36,471 nucleotides of DNA from an uncultured Clostridia bacterium. GTDB lineage: Bacteria; Bacillota; Clostridia; Lachnospirales; Anaerotignaceae. The first letter of the stretch is position 1. Each line of letters opens with the position of its first letter. The DNA lies in the NCBI GenBank assembly GCA_944377425.1, contig CALWEX010000006.1, positions 1 through 36,471 of the forward strand. The letters are read 5' to 3'. The position numbers and the translations under genes are program-made. This document shows, piece by piece, positions 8,606 through 18,492 of this stretch. The notes under the pieces are model-generated. The model saw only the letters and a list, made by a program, of their open reading frames with translations, did no database searches and had not been told where the DNA came from.

Positions 8606-9016
8606 ATGGCAGTTGTTGATGAGTTAATTCGTTTGGAAGATAACGGCACTCTTAGTTTTGGCGATTATACATCCGACACTAAAAAGAAAGTGCCTGATTT
8701 TAATGTTAACGGTGATGTTTATTATGTAAAAACATATAGCGAAATTACAAGACTGGAAAAAAACGGCAGACTTCTTCTTGAGTCTGTTCCAGGCAGCGCT
8801 ATACATAACTTTACTGAAAATAAATCATTGGTTTCATTTTCAATAGAAGGTATAGGCGACATTCAAATTACAATGGAGCTTGAGCCAGAAAATGAATACC
8901 GTGTTGTAGTTGACGACTTTAACATAGGTAGTGTAAATTCCGGTTTATCCGGCAAGGTTTCATTCAGCGTTGAAGCAAACGGCACTTCCAAAAATGTTAA
9001 GCTTGAAAAAATGTAA
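8606..9016 (+). CDS. Conserved small protein of the group often labelled 'endosialidase'
   Basis: A 136-residue soluble protein without signal peptide or membrane segment, behind a strong GGAGGG ribosome site and in front of a clear terminator, so it is a single-gene unit. The opening (residues 1-32, with VDELIRLEDNGTLSFGDY) and the later YYVKTYSEITRLEKNGRLL and ESVPGSA segments match, as I recall them, short Lachnospiraceae proteins that databases call endosialidase. Nothing here resembles a sialidase catalytic domain: there are no Asp-boxes and the protein is far too short. The second half is predicted beta-rich. The function is unknown and the database name is likely misleading. Confidence 0.75.
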   Translation: MAVVDELIRLEDNGTLSFGDYTSDTKKKVPDFNVNGDVYYVKTYSEITRLEKNGRLLLESVPGSAIHNFTENKSLVSFSIEGIGDIQITMELEPENEYRVVVDDFNIGSVNSGLSGKVSFSVEANGTSKNVKLEKM

Positions 9017-9025
9017 TTAAAAATT

Positions 9026-9049
9026 AAACGGCCTTATAGGCCGTTTTTT
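9026..9049 (+). terminator. Terminator after the 136-residue protein
   Basis: A perfect 8-bp stem AAACGGCC/GGCCGTTT (9026-9033 and 9039-9046) with a 5-nt loop is followed by T's on the plus strand, 10 bp after the stop codon. Confidence 0.95.
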
Positions 9050-9138
9050 ATTGCTTAAAAAATGGAAAGCGTTTCATAACTTTATATTTTAATTATTTGA
9101 AATACTAAATATATAAAAATATAAAGGAGGAAATTAAA

Positions 9139-9303
9139 TTGGATATAACAAATTATTCCGAAGAAGAATTTTTTAATCTTCCCCTTCCGGCTCAGAGAAA
9201 AATTATATCCGACTCGGTACAGACTTTAACAGATGCCGAAACAAAAGAGCTGTACGAAGAATTGGCCAAAAAATTTTATAGCTCTGGGAAAATCAAGTAT
9301 TAA
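9139..9303 (+). CDS. Small hypothetical protein, 54 residues, TTG start
   Basis: An ideal AAGGAGG (9124-9130) is placed 8 bp before TTG at 9139; the frame runs to TAA at 9301. The product begins MDITNYSEEEFFNLP and ends YSSGKIKY, is rich in Glu and Lys, has no membrane segment or signal peptide, and looks like a short, mostly helical acidic protein. I do not recognise the family. It is convergent with thrS and shares its bidirectional terminator. It follows the upstream gene's terminator by about 90 bp, so it should have its own promoter, though none is clear. The strong ribosome site is the main argument that it is real. Confidence 0.7.
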   Translation: MDITNYSEEEFFNLPLPAQRKIISDSVQTLTDAETKELYEELAKKFYSSGKIKY

Positions 9304-9370
9304 ACATGTATTTAGCCTAAATCAAATTTTTTTAATAACAAAACCAAAACAATTAAACAATAATACAAAG

Positions 9371-9405
9371 AAAAAGAACGGATAATTTCTATCCGTTCTT
9401 TTTTT
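9371..9405. terminator. Bidirectional terminator between the 54-residue ORF and thrS
   Basis: A 14-bp stem (9371-9384 with 9390-9403, core GAACGGATA/TATCCGTTC) with a 5-nt loop has T-runs on both strands. It ends thrS, whose stop is a few bases away, and the converging small gene. Confidence 0.93.
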
Positions 9406-9408
9406 ATT

Positions 9409-11313
9409 TTATGCTCTTTCTTTAATTTCTTTTGTAATTCTTGCAATAAACTCATCAATGTTCTGCTGGCCTTCCTCGCCGTTTTCTCTTGAACGAACGG
9501 AAACAGCATTTGCCTCAACATCTTTTTCACCAACAACAAGCATGTAAGGCACTCTTTCGTTTCTTGCTTCTCTAATCTTAAAGCCTATCTTTTCTGCTCT
9601 GTGGTCTGTTTCAACTCTAACACCAGCTTCGTCAAGCTTAGCTGCTACGCTGTCTGCATAATCAGCAAACTTGTCGGAAATTGGGAGTACTTTAACCTGT
9701 ACAGGTGAAAGCCATGTAGGAAGTGCACCTGCATAATGCTCAATAAGTATACCTATAAATCTTTCGATTGAGCCAAAGCATACACGGTGAATCATAACAG
9801 GACGTTTCTTTGTGCCGTCTTTATCTGTGTAAGTAAGGTCAAATCTTTCAGGAAGGTTCATATCAAGCTGAATTGTACCGCACTGCCATGTTCTGCCGAT
9901 AGAATCCTGAAGGTGGAAGTCAATCTTAGGACCATAGAAAGCGCCGTCGCCTTCATTTACAACATAAGGCATATTGTTTGCTTCCAAAGCACCTATAAGA
10001 CCGTTTGTAGCTGCCTCCCAAGCCTCATCAGAACCCATGCTGTCCTCTGGTCTTGTAGAAAGCTCAACATGATATTTGAAGCCGAAAAGTTTATAAACGC
10101 TGTCTATAAGGCCTATAACTTTGCTTATTTCATCTTTAATCTGGTCCTGAGTCATGAAAATATGAGCATCATCCTGTGTAAAGCATCTAACTCTCATAAG
10201 TCCATGGAGCTGGCCGCTCTTTTCATGTCTGTGAACAATACCAAGCTCGCCTACTCTTAAAGGAAGGTCTCTGTAAGAGTGAAGGTCCTGTTTATAAACA
10301 AGCATACCGCCTGGGCAGTTCATAGGCTTAATAGCATAGTCCTCATCATCAATTACTGTTGTATACATATTTTCTTTGTAGTGATCCCAGTGACCACTTC
10401 TTTCCCAAAGCTGTCTGTTAAGTATAATAGGTGTTGAAACCTCTACATAACCTGCTTTTTTGTGTATTTCTCTCCAGTAATCAATAAGTGTATTTTTAAC
10501 AATCATACCCTTTGGAAGGAAGAATGGGAAACCAGGGCCTTCCTCAAGAAGAGCAAAAAGTTTAAGCTCTTTGCCTAATTTTCTGTGGTCACGTTTTTTA
10601 GCTTCCTCAAGCATTGTAAGGTAAGCGTCAAGGTCTGAAGCTTTTGTATAAGCTGTACCGTAAATTCTGGAAAGCATTTTGTTCTTTTCGTTGCCTCTCC
10701 AGTAAGCTCCGGCAACGCTCATAAGCTTAAATGCTTTAACAGGTTTTGTGCTTATAAGATGAGGGCCTGCGCAAAGGTCTACATAATCGCCCTGTTTGTA
10801 GAAAGAAATAACAGCATCTTCTGGAAGGTCGTTTATAAGCTCTACTTTGTAAGGTTCGCCTTTTTCTTCCATAAATTTAATAGCCTCTGCTCTTGGAAGC
10901 TCAAACTTTTCAAGCTTAAGGTCTTCCTTAACTATTTTTTTCATTTCTTCCTCAATGTGTTTAAGGTCGTCTTCTGTAAAAGGTACTTCCCTGTCAAAAT
11001 CATAATAAAAACCGTCGGCAATAGCTGGGCCTATTGCAAGCTTTGTTTCAGGGAAAAGTCTTTTAACAGCCTGAGCCATAATATGACTTGCTGTATGTCT
11101 AAAAGCTCTTTTTCCTTCTTCATCGTCAAATGTGCATATCTCAACCTTAGCGTCTTTGTCTACTACAAATCTAAGGTCTTGTGTTTGGCCGTCTACAATA
11201 CCAGCACAAGCATTTCTTGCAAGTCCGGCACTTATGCTTTCGGCTATTTCAAGAACTGATACAGGTTTGTCAAATTCTTTAACAACACCGTCTTTAAGAG
11301 TTACATTAATCAT
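9409..11313 (-). CDS. thrS: Threonyl-tRNA synthetase
   Basis: A 634-residue class II synthetase that charges tRNA-Thr. In order: TGS domain (1-61), the editing/SAD domain (about 65-225, with the HTASHIMAQAVKR metal site), catalytic core (about 240-530, with MNCPGGMLVYK and MRVRCFTQDDAHIF supplying zinc ligands, and a motif-3 region near GSIERFIGILIEHYAG), then the anticodon-binding domain from about 535. AAGGAG lies 8 bp before the ATG. It is transcribed alone from a sigma-A promoter through a T-box leader, so expression should rise when tRNA-Thr is uncharged. Confidence 0.98.
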   Translation of the reverse strand: MINVTLKDGVVKEFDKPVSVLEIAESISAGLARNACAGIVDGQTQDLRFVVDKDAKVEICTFDDEEGKRAFRHTASHIMAQAVKRLFPETKLAIGPAIADGFYYDFDREVPFTEDDLKHIEEEMKKIVKEDLKLEKFELPRAEAIKFMEEKGEPYKVELINDLPEDAVISFYKQGDYVDLCAGPHLISTKPVKAFKLMSVAGAYWRGNEKNKMLSRIYGTAYTKASDLDAYLTMLEEAKKRDHRKLGKELKLFALLEEGPGFPFFLPKGMIVKNTLIDYWREIHKKAGYVEVSTPIILNRQLWERSGHWDHYKENMYTTVIDDEDYAIKPMNCPGGMLVYKQDLHSYRDLPLRVGELGIVHRHEKSGQLHGLMRVRCFTQDDAHIFMTQDQIKDEISKVIGLIDSVYKLFGFKYHVELSTRPEDSMGSDEAWEAATNGLIGALEANNMPYVVNEGDGAFYGPKIDFHLQDSIGRTWQCGTIQLDMNLPERFDLTYTDKDGTKKRPVMIHRVCFGSIERFIGILIEHYAGALPTWLSPVQVKVLPISDKFADYADSVAAKLDEAGVRVETDHRAEKIGFKIREARNERVPYMLVVGEKDVEANAVSVRSRENGEEGQQNIDEFIARITKEIKERA

Positions 11314-11379
11314 AATCCAGTCTCCTTCTTATTTTATTCAGGCCTTTAAACTTAGGTCTGTTAAATTTTATAATAAAAA

Positions 11380-11607
11380 AGCTCTCGTTCCTTTTCATAA
11401 GAAAAGGGACGAGAGCTGATATTCCCGCGGTTCCACCCTAATTGTGATACACCACTTAATTAAAGCTTTTAACGCAGCTATGCGGACTTGATTGGAGTCA
11501 CTCCGGGGTAGTTTTCGCATAAAGGCACTTAAACGCTTCCAGCCAAGGCGTTTTTCTCTTTAAAGCGCTGATTTATGTTACTCGTCCCATCACCGTTTTA
11601 TCAATAT
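11380..11607 (-). ncRNA. T-box riboswitch leader of thrS
   Basis: On the minus strand the leader holds the near-invariant T-box AGGGTGGAACCGCGG (11439-11425), whose UGGA would pair with an uncharged tRNA ending UCCA. It then forms a 17-bp terminator stem (11417-11401 with 11396-11380) followed by a T-run. An AGAGA motif and a distal loop occur in the Stem I region. The GCGAAAAC stretch near 11518-11511 resembles the specifier-loop E-motif; two bases downstream lies ACC at 11509-11507, a threonine codon, which I take as the specifier. The motif and terminator are seen directly; the specifier assignment is inferred. Confidence 0.95.
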
Positions 11608-11613
11608 ACAAGC

Positions 11614-11641
11614 ATTATATCACACAAAACAGATGTGTCAA
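11614..11641 (-). promoter_or_regulatory. Consensus sigma-A promoter of the thrS leader
   Basis: Perfect TTGACA (11641-11636) and TATAAT (11619-11614) are 16 bp apart on the minus strand, placing transcription start near 11607 and giving a leader of about 295 nt. Confidence 0.9.
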
Positions 11642-11683
11642 TATAAATTATATTATATCAGTTTAAAACAAAACTATTCTCAC

Positions 11684-11732
11684 AAAAAAATAAGGCGTTT
11701 TTACGTAGGGGGATATAACGTAAAACGCCTTA
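11684..11732 (-). terminator. Terminator downstream of the 37-residue ORF
   Basis: A long stem (11718-11732 with 11691-11706, core AAGGCGTTTTACGT, one bulged base) has an 11-nt loop and a run of seven T's on the minus strand. It lies about 75 bp beyond the small ORF's stop and isolates it from thrS. Confidence 0.88.
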
Positions 11733-11807
11733 AAAAGACATTACAAATAAGCAGATATTATATTCCAAGATTTTTCAATCCTTTGCATTAGTATTTTTCT
11801 TTACAGC

Positions 11808-11921
11808 TTACTTCTTAATGCTTTTTTCTCCATGGGATACACTTTTTGTACTTTCGTTAAATACTCTTGATGATATAAGCATATCACAAAGTGAATTAAT
11901 TACAACTTTTTCAAAATTCAT
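11808..11921 (-). CDS. Small ORF, 37 residues, behind a candidate regulated promoter
   Basis: An ATG at 11921 with AGGAG 8 bp upstream opens a 37-codon frame ending TAA at 11808. The product starts MNFEKVVINSLCDMLISSR and ends KSIKK; it has one Cys, an amphipathic N-terminal half and a basic tail, and no clear signal peptide. A TATAAT box lies 41 bp upstream behind an 11-bp-phased direct repeat, and a strong terminator follows. Promoter, ribosome site, ORF and terminator make a complete small transcription unit. I do not recognise the protein. Alternatively the transcript is a regulatory RNA of about 250 nt and the ORF is incidental. Confidence 0.6.
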   Translation of the reverse strand: MNFEKVVINSLCDMLISSRVFNESTKSVSHGEKSIKK

Positions 11922-11961
11922 ATCTGTCACTCCTTTTTAGTTTTTCCTTAACCTGTTTAGT

Positions 11962-12018
11962 ATTATACAACACTATCATTACAGCTGTATTACAGCTCTT
12001 TCACATTAAAATTACAAT
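11962..12018 (-). promoter_or_regulatory. Promoter with phased direct repeats (OmpR/PhoB-like operator)
   Basis: A -10 TATAAT at 11967-11962 lacks a usual -35. In its place the minus strand has two copies of AGCTGTAAT (11997-11989 and 11986-11978) exactly 11 bp apart. A further TGTAAT-type copy (ATTACAAT on the plus strand) begins at 12011, 22 bp from the nearer repeat. One-turn-spaced direct repeats over the -35 region are typical of OmpR/PhoB-family response regulators acting as activators. No such regulator is encoded in the window. Confidence 0.5.
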
Positions 12019-12109
12019 TTTTATTTATTTTGTAATTAAATTATATACAATACTTGTGTTTAATATATGAAAAAAAATTGAACATTCTATGTGCTAAAAG
12101 TAAATTTTA

Positions 12110-12118
12110 TGATATACT
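12110..12118 (+). promoter_or_regulatory. Extended -10 promoter for the PHP-phosphatase gene
   Basis: TGA-TATACT (TATACT at 12113-12118) is an extended -10 element 50 bp before the ATG at 12169. There is no good -35. Confidence 0.55.
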
Positions 12119-12168
12119 ATCCCCGAAAAAAACAAAAAATACAGTTTTTACTCTAAGGAGCTGATATA

Positions 12169-12978
12169 ATGTTTTACGCTGACTACCATACACACTCAAG
12201 CTTTTCTTCCGACAGTGATACACCAATGGAAGAAAACATAAAAAAAGCTATATCCTTAGGCCTTAAAGAAATTGCGGCCACAGACCACATAGATTTTGAC
12301 TACCCAGACCCTGATTATCCTTTCCTTTTCGATTATGAGCCATACTCAAAAGAAATAGACCGTTTAAGAGAAAAATACGGTAACAAAATAAAGATTTTAA
12401 AAGGTGTTGAAATAGGCATACAAAACCACGTAATGCCGCAAATTAGTGAGCTTGTAAAAAACAACCAGTACGATTTTATAATAGGCTCAACGCATGTGGT
12501 TCAGGACGGATTAGACCTTTGTGTAAATGATTTTTTTGAAAGCAAGGACCAGCAGCAGGCATATGAGGAATACTTTGAAGAAGTTTTATACAATGTTGAG
12601 CATTATGACTTTTTCAATGTTTACGGTCATATTGATTTTGTAAATCGTTACGGCAATTATGGAAACAAAAAAATCGACTATGCCCGTATGGCTCCTATAA
12701 CGGATAAAATATTTAAAACACTTATAGAAAAAGAAAAAGGAATTGAGATAAATACTTCCGGCTATAGGTATGGTGTAGGCGGACCACACCCTGCTTTTGA
12801 GCTTATTAAAAGGTACCACGATTTAGGCGGAAAAATAATTACAGTAGGCTCTGATACGCATAAACCGGAACAGATGACTTATAAATTCGACATTGCTTAT
12901 AAAATGCTTAAAGAAGCAGGTTTTGAATACATAACTGTTTTTGACAATAAAACACCAAGCTTTGTAAAAGCATTCTAA
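12169..12978 (+). CDS. PHP-domain histidinol-phosphatase family protein
   Basis: A 269-residue PHP metallophosphoesterase, the usual length for HisJ/HisK-type histidinol phosphatases. All metal-binding positions are visible: H7 and H9 (DYHTHS), D39-H40 (ATDH), E81 (GVEIG), H109 (STHV), H154 (YGHID), and D229 with H231 (SDTH). AAGGAG precedes the ATG. Histidinol-phosphate hydrolysis in histidine synthesis is the best-supported role of this subfamily, but no his gene is nearby, so another phosphoester is possible. It is cotranscribed with the flavin-binding protein that begins 11 bp downstream. Confidence 0.85.
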   Translation: MFYADYHTHSSFSSDSDTPMEENIKKAISLGLKEIAATDHIDFDYPDPDYPFLFDYEPYSKEIDRLREKYGNKIKILKGVEIGIQNHVMPQISELVKNNQYDFIIGSTHVVQDGLDLCVNDFFESKDQQQAYEEYFEEVLYNVEHYDFFNVYGHIDFVNRYGNYGNKKIDYARMAPITDKIFKTLIEKEKGIEINTSGYRYGVGGPHPAFELIKRYHDLGGKIITVGSDTHKPEQMTYKFDIAYKMLKEAGFEYITVFDNKTPSFVKAF

Positions 12979-12989
12979 GGAGGCATAAA

Positions 12990-13457
12990 ATGAGAAGAAG
13001 AGACCGTGAAATGTATTATGACTTTGGGTTACATGTAATAGACAAAAGTCCGTATGCTGTTTTATCAATGATAAATGCCGCAGATAAAACTCCATACTGT
13101 GTGCCAATAAGTGCTGCAAGAATAGGTAATAGTGTATATTTCCATTGTGCTTTAACTGGACAGAAAATAGATAATCTTATGGCTGACCCAAATGTATGTA
13201 TTTCATTTGTTAGCGATGTAAATCCTATATCCGAAAAATATACTACAGAGTATGAAAGCGCCATAGTTAAAGGCACAGCAGAACACATAAATGACGAAAA
13301 CGAAAAAATAGAGGCTTTGCATGCTATATGCCTTAAATATGCCGCAGATAACATGGATAACTTTCAAAACGCCATAAATAAGTTACTGTCACGTACCGCT
13401 GTTTGGAAAATAGAAATTAAAGAGCTCACAGCTAAACGCAACGGTAAAGAAAATTAA
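12990..13457 (+). CDS. Pyridoxamine 5'-phosphate oxidase-like flavin-binding protein
   Basis: A 155-residue split-barrel protein of the PNPOx-like/NimA-related group. The opening RRRDREM, the PYCVPISAARIGNSVYFHCALTGQKIDN region (residues about 31-59) and CISFVSD near 68-74 are typical of its FMN-binding fold. Members reduce diverse substrates with FMN or F420; some inactivate 5-nitroimidazoles, but that cannot be read from the sequence. It follows the PHP gene by 11 bp with an AAGGAGG site at the junction, and a bidirectional terminator follows. There is no signal peptide. Confidence 0.82.
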   Translation: MRRRDREMYYDFGLHVIDKSPYAVLSMINAADKTPYCVPISAARIGNSVYFHCALTGQKIDNLMADPNVCISFVSDVNPISEKYTTEYESAIVKGTAEHINDENEKIEALHAICLKYAADNMDNFQNAINKLLSRTAVWKIEIKELTAKRNGKEN

Positions 13458-13484
13458 TATCCTAAATTCAAATAATTAGAATAA

Positions 13485-13538
13485 AAATAAAACGGATGTA
13501 TCCAACTGTTTAAATCAGTTTATTACATCCGTTTTTTA
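13485..13538. terminator. Bidirectional terminator between the flavoprotein gene and eno
   Basis: An outer 12-bp stem (13489-13500 with 13524-13535, core ACGGATGTA/TACATCCGT) encloses a second small AACTG/CAGTT hairpin. T-runs follow on both strands, so it can end both converging units. Confidence 0.9.
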
Positions 13539-13599
13539 TTTGATTTAATCAATCATTTGCAATTTGTCTAATTAAAGATAATTGCTGCCGTGCTTAAAA

Positions 13600-14916
<1,317 letters not shown>

Positions 14917-14937
14917 TTACATCCCTCTCTCTTGTTT

Positions 14938-16479
14938 TTATTCTCCTATAAGAAGTGTCTTTCCTGTCATTTCTTCAGGTACAGGAATATTCATTATATC
15001 AAGCAGAGTAGGCGCTATATCAGCAAGCCTTCCGCCTTCTCTTAATTTAATTCCGTCAGTATAGTTAACTAATATAAACGGAACAGGGTTTGTTGTATGT
15101 GCCGTAAAAGGCTCACCTGTTGTATAATCTACCATCTGGTCGCTGTTTCCATGGTCAGCACATATAAAAAGCACCGAGCCTGTTTTTTTAACAGCCTCAA
15201 CAACACGGCCCACACACTTGTCAACGGCTTCAACTGCTTTTTCAGCCGCCTCAATAACGCCTGTGTGCCCTACCATGTCGCTGTTTGCATAATTAATTAT
15301 AATTAAATCGTATTTTTGAGCATTAATATTTTCTACAAGAGCATCTGTTACTTCATAAGCGCTCATTTCCGGTTTAAGGTCGTAAGTTGCAACCTTTGGT
15401 GAAGGAATAAGTATTCTGTCTTCACCATCATTAGGCTGTTCTATACCACCGTTAAAAAAGAAAGTTACATGAGCATATTTTTCGGTTTCTGCCAAACGCA
15501 GTTGTTTTTTGCCCAAAGACGATAAATACTCACCTAAAGTATTGTTTAATGTCTGCTGTTTAAAAGCAACAAGTTTGTTGCCTATTGTTTTGTCATACTC
15601 AGTAAAGCATACAAAAATAATATTTTCTGGTCTTTTTTCTCTTTCAAAGCCTGTAAAATCATTATCGCAGAACGCTCTTGTTATCTCCCTTGCTCTATCA
15701 GGACGGAAATTAAAGAATATAACTGAGTCGTTATCTTTTACAGTGGCACATCTTCTGCCTTCCTCATCTACAATAGCACAAGGCACAACAAACTCGTCTG
15801 TCACACCTGCTTCATAGCTCTTTTCCATACACTCCTGAGCACTTAATGCTGTATTGCCTTTGCCTAAAGTAATAACATCATAGGCTTTTTGTACTCTTTC
15901 CCAGCGGTTATCCCTATCCATGGCATAATATCTGCCGGAAACAGTTGCAATTTTGCCTACGCCTATTTCACGCATTTTTTCTTCAAGGCTTAATATATAA
16001 TCTTTTCCAGACTGGGGCGGTGTATCTCTGCCGTCCATAAAAGCATGAACAAAAACTTTTTCAAGTCCGTTGTCTTTGGCAAGCTTTAAAACAGCATATA
16101 AATGTGAATTATGGCTGTGCACTCCGCCGTCTGAAAGCAAACCGAATATATGCAGTGCTGAATTATTTTTTTTGCAGTTTTCAACAGCTTTTAAAAACTC
16201 TGTGTTTGTAAAAAAGTCGCCGTCTTCAATAGATTTTGTTATTCTTGTAAACTCCTGATATACAATTCTGCCGGCACCTATATTTAAGTGGCCTACTTCT
16301 GAATTACCCATTTGTCCTTCTGGTAAACCAACGTCAAGTCCGCTGGCATAACCTTTAACACATGGATATTCTTTCATTAAAGAATCAATAACAGGTGTTT
16401 TTGCAAGCTTTATGGCATTGCCTTCTGTTCTGTCGTTAATGCCAAAACCGTCCAGTATCATTAATACTGTAGTTTTCAT
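14938..16479 (-). CDS. gpmI: 2,3-bisphosphoglycerate-independent phosphoglycerate mutase
   Basis: A 513-residue alkaline-phosphatase-superfamily mutase that depends on two Mn2+ and converts 3- to 2-phosphoglycerate. Visible: the first metal Asp in MILDGFGIND, the phosphorylated Ser60 in GNSEVGHLNIGAG, the phosphotransferase insert with HAFMDGRDTPP and GRYYAMDRDNRW, and the C-terminal metal-site segments YANSDMVGHTG and CADHGNSDQM. The length is normal. It lies between tpiA (52-bp gap) and eno (24-bp gap). No cofactor-dependent mutase is present in the window. Confidence 0.98.
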   Translation of the reverse strand: MKTTVLMILDGFGINDRTEGNAIKLAKTPVIDSLMKEYPCVKGYASGLDVGLPEGQMGNSEVGHLNIGAGRIVYQEFTRITKSIEDGDFFTNTEFLKAVENCKKNNSALHIFGLLSDGGVHSHNSHLYAVLKLAKDNGLEKVFVHAFMDGRDTPPQSGKDYILSLEEKMREIGVGKIATVSGRYYAMDRDNRWERVQKAYDVITLGKGNTALSAQECMEKSYEAGVTDEFVVPCAIVDEEGRRCATVKDNDSVIFFNFRPDRAREITRAFCDNDFTGFEREKRPENIIFVCFTEYDKTIGNKLVAFKQQTLNNTLGEYLSSLGKKQLRLAETEKYAHVTFFFNGGIEQPNDGEDRILIPSPKVATYDLKPEMSAYEVTDALVENINAQKYDLIIINYANSDMVGHTGVIEAAEKAVEAVDKCVGRVVEAVKKTGSVLFICADHGNSDQMVDYTTGEPFTAHTTNPVPFILVNYTDGIKLREGGRLADIAPTLLDIMNIPVPEEMTGKTLLIGE

Positions 16480-16531
16480 TTGTCATCCACCTTATTTTTA
16501 TAACTTATTTAATAACTTTTTTATAACCTTT

Positions 16532-17275
16532 TTAGTAATTAACTATATTTTCAAAATCTTCTTTAAGGCTGGCTCCGCCTACAAGCCCACCATCAATGTC
16601 GTTCATAGCAAAAAGTTCTGCGGCATTTTTGCCGTTTACACTACCTCCATACTGAATACGTATCTTTTCGGCAGTTGCTTCGCTGTAAATTTCTTTTACA
16701 ACCTGTCTTATTGCAGCACAAACTTCCTGTGCCTGCTGGCTTGTAGCTGTTTTGCCTGTACCTATTGCCCAAATAGGCTCATAAGCTATTACAACTTTTT
16801 CGGCATCAGAAGCACTCAAACCGTAAAGACCTTTTTTAATCTGAATACGAATATGCTCTATTGTAATATTCATTTCTCTTTGATTAAGAGTTTCACCGCA
16901 GCACATAATAGGTATCATTTTATGTTCAAGAACTTTTTTTACTTTTTTGTTAACTGTTTCGTCAGTTTCACCAAAGTATTCACGTCTTTCGGAATGGCCT
17001 ATAATTACATACTTAACACCGGCTTCTTTAAGCATAAGAGGTGAAATCTCGCCTGTATATGCTCCGCTTTCCTCAAAATATACATTTTCGGCACCAAGGG
17101 CAATATTTGTACCCTTTAAAACTTCACCAACCGGTATTATATCTATAGCAGGCACACAGAAAACAACGTCTTTTTCATCTGTGTTTACCTTATCTTTAAG
17201 CATTTTAGCAAGTTCAACTGCTTCTGCCGGAGTTTTATTCATTTTCCAGTTTCCGGCTATTATCTTTTTTCTCAT
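16532..17275 (-). CDS. tpiA: Triosephosphate isomerase
   Basis: A 247-residue TIM barrel that interconverts dihydroxyacetone phosphate and glyceraldehyde 3-phosphate. The catalytic set is complete: K11 in GNWKMNK, H94 in [13 protein letters not shown] and E166 in [14 protein letters not shown], which leads into the flexible loop. It begins 23 bp after pgk. The 52-bp gap to gpmI carries no obvious terminator, so the operon continues. Confidence 0.98.
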   Translation of the reverse strand: MRKKIIAGNWKMNKTPAEAVELAKMLKDKVNTDEKDVVFCVPAIDIIPVGEVLKGTNIALGAENVYFEESGAYTGEISPLMLKEAGVKYVIIGHSERREYFGETDETVNKKVKKVLEHKMIPIMCCGETLNQREMNITIEHIRIQIKKGLYGLSASDAEKVVIAYEPIWAIGTGKTATSQQAQEVCAAIRQVVKEIYSEATAEKIRIQYGGSVNGKNAAELFAMNDIDGGLVGGASLKEDFENIVNY

Positions 17276-17298
17276 GGGTTAATCAAACCTTTCTTATA

Positions 17299-18492
17299 TT
17301 ACTTATCGTTTACAGCTTCAACGCCAGGAAGAGCCTTGCCTTCAAGGAATTCAAGGGAAGCACCGCCGCCTGTTGAAATATGGCTCATTTTGTCGCCGTA
17401 TCCAAGCTGATTTACAGCCGCCGCAGAATCTCCGCCGCCTATTATTGTTGTAGCATCTAAATCTGCTAAAGCCTTAGCTACAGCATTTGTACCTTTTGCA
17501 AAGTTTTCAAACTCAAATACACCCATAGGACCATTCCAAACAACTGTTTTTGCATCTTTTAATGCATCTGCAAAAAGCTCTCTTGTTTTTTCACCAATGT
17601 CAACGCCTTCCCAGCCGTCAGGTATTTCGCTTACAGGCACTGTTTTAAATTCTGTATCGTTTTTAAATTCTTTAACAATAACAGTATCTACTGGCAAAAG
17701 AAGTTTTACGCCTTTTTCTTTGGCTTTTGCCATCATTTCTTTAGCATAGTCAATTCTTTCAGCGTCAAGAAGTGAGTTGCCTACACTGTAGCCCTGTGCC
17801 TTAATGAATGTATAAGCCATACCACCGCCTATAATAAGTATGTCTACTTTTTCAAGAAGGTTATTTATTACATTTATTTTGTCTGCCACTTTAGCTCCGC
17901 CAAGTATAGCTGCAAAAGGTCTTACCGGATTATTAACCGCATTGCCAAGGTACTCAATTTCTTTTTCCATAAGGTAGCCTACTGCTGAAACAGGGATATA
18001 TTTTGTAACACCTACTGTTGAGCAGTGTGCTCTGTGGCTTGTACCGAAAGCATCATTTACAAATATATCTGCAAGGGATGCTAATTCTTCGCTGAAATTA
18101 TCCTCGTTTTTAGTTTCTTCTTTTCTAAATCTTGTATTTTCAAGAATAATTACATCTCCGTCTTTCATCTCAGAAACTGCTTTTTTAGCGTTTTCGCCTA
18201 CTACATTGTCATCTGCCGCAAAAATAACTTCTTTGCCCAAAAGCTCACTAAGTCTTTTTGCCACAGGCGCAAGAGAAAGCTCTTTTTTAACCTCTCCCTT
18301 AGGCTTACCCATGTGTGAGCAAAGTATAACTTTTCCACCGTCTGAAACAAGTTTTTTTATTGTAGGAAGTGCCGCTGTTATACGGTTATCGTCTGTTATT
18401 TTTCCGTCTATAACTGGTACGTTAAAATCACATCTAACAAGTACCCGTTTGCCTTTAACGTCAATATCATTTACAGTTTTTTTATTGAGCAT
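17299..18492 (-). CDS. pgk: Phosphoglycerate kinase
   Basis: A 397-residue kinase of normal length that makes ATP from 1,3-bisphosphoglycerate. Seen: [11 protein letters not shown] near residues 15-25, substrate-binding SHMGKPKG and [14 protein letters not shown], and the C-terminal nucleotide-binding GGGDSAAAV near 355. It is the first gene of the glycolytic operon; a clear sigma-A promoter stands about 170 bp upstream. The glyceraldehyde-3-phosphate dehydrogenase gene and its CggR regulator, which often precede pgk in Firmicutes, are not present here. Confidence 0.98.
   Translation of the reverse strand: MLNKKTVNDIDVKGKRVLVRCDFNVPVIDGKITDDNRITAALPTIKKLVSDGGKVILCSHMGKPKGEVKKELSLAPVAKRLSELLGKEVIFAADDNVVGENAKKAVSEMKDGDVIILENTRFRKEETKNEDNFSEELASLADIFVNDAFGTSHRAHCSTVGVTKYIPVSAVGYLMEKEIEYLGNAVNNPVRPFAAILGGAKVADKINVINNLLEKVDILIIGGGMAYTFIKAQGYSVGNSLLDAERIDYAKEMMAKAKEKGVKLLLPVDTVIVKEFKNDTEFKTVPVSEIPDGWEGVDIGEKTRELFADALKDAKTVVWNGPMGVFEFENFAKGTNAVAKALADLDATTIIGGGDSAAAVNQLGYGDKMSHISTGGGASLEFLEGKALPGVEAVNDK

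Noticed and set aside
8606..9016. Functional sialidase
   Set aside because: The label comes only from recalled database naming. The protein has no sialidase motif, is 136 residues long and has no export signal.
16412..17044. 210-residue plus-strand ORF inside tpiA
   Set aside because: It lies opposite the well-conserved tpiA and the start of gpmI, is rich in Phe, Asn and Cys as antisense of AT-rich coding DNA often is, and has no ribosome site.
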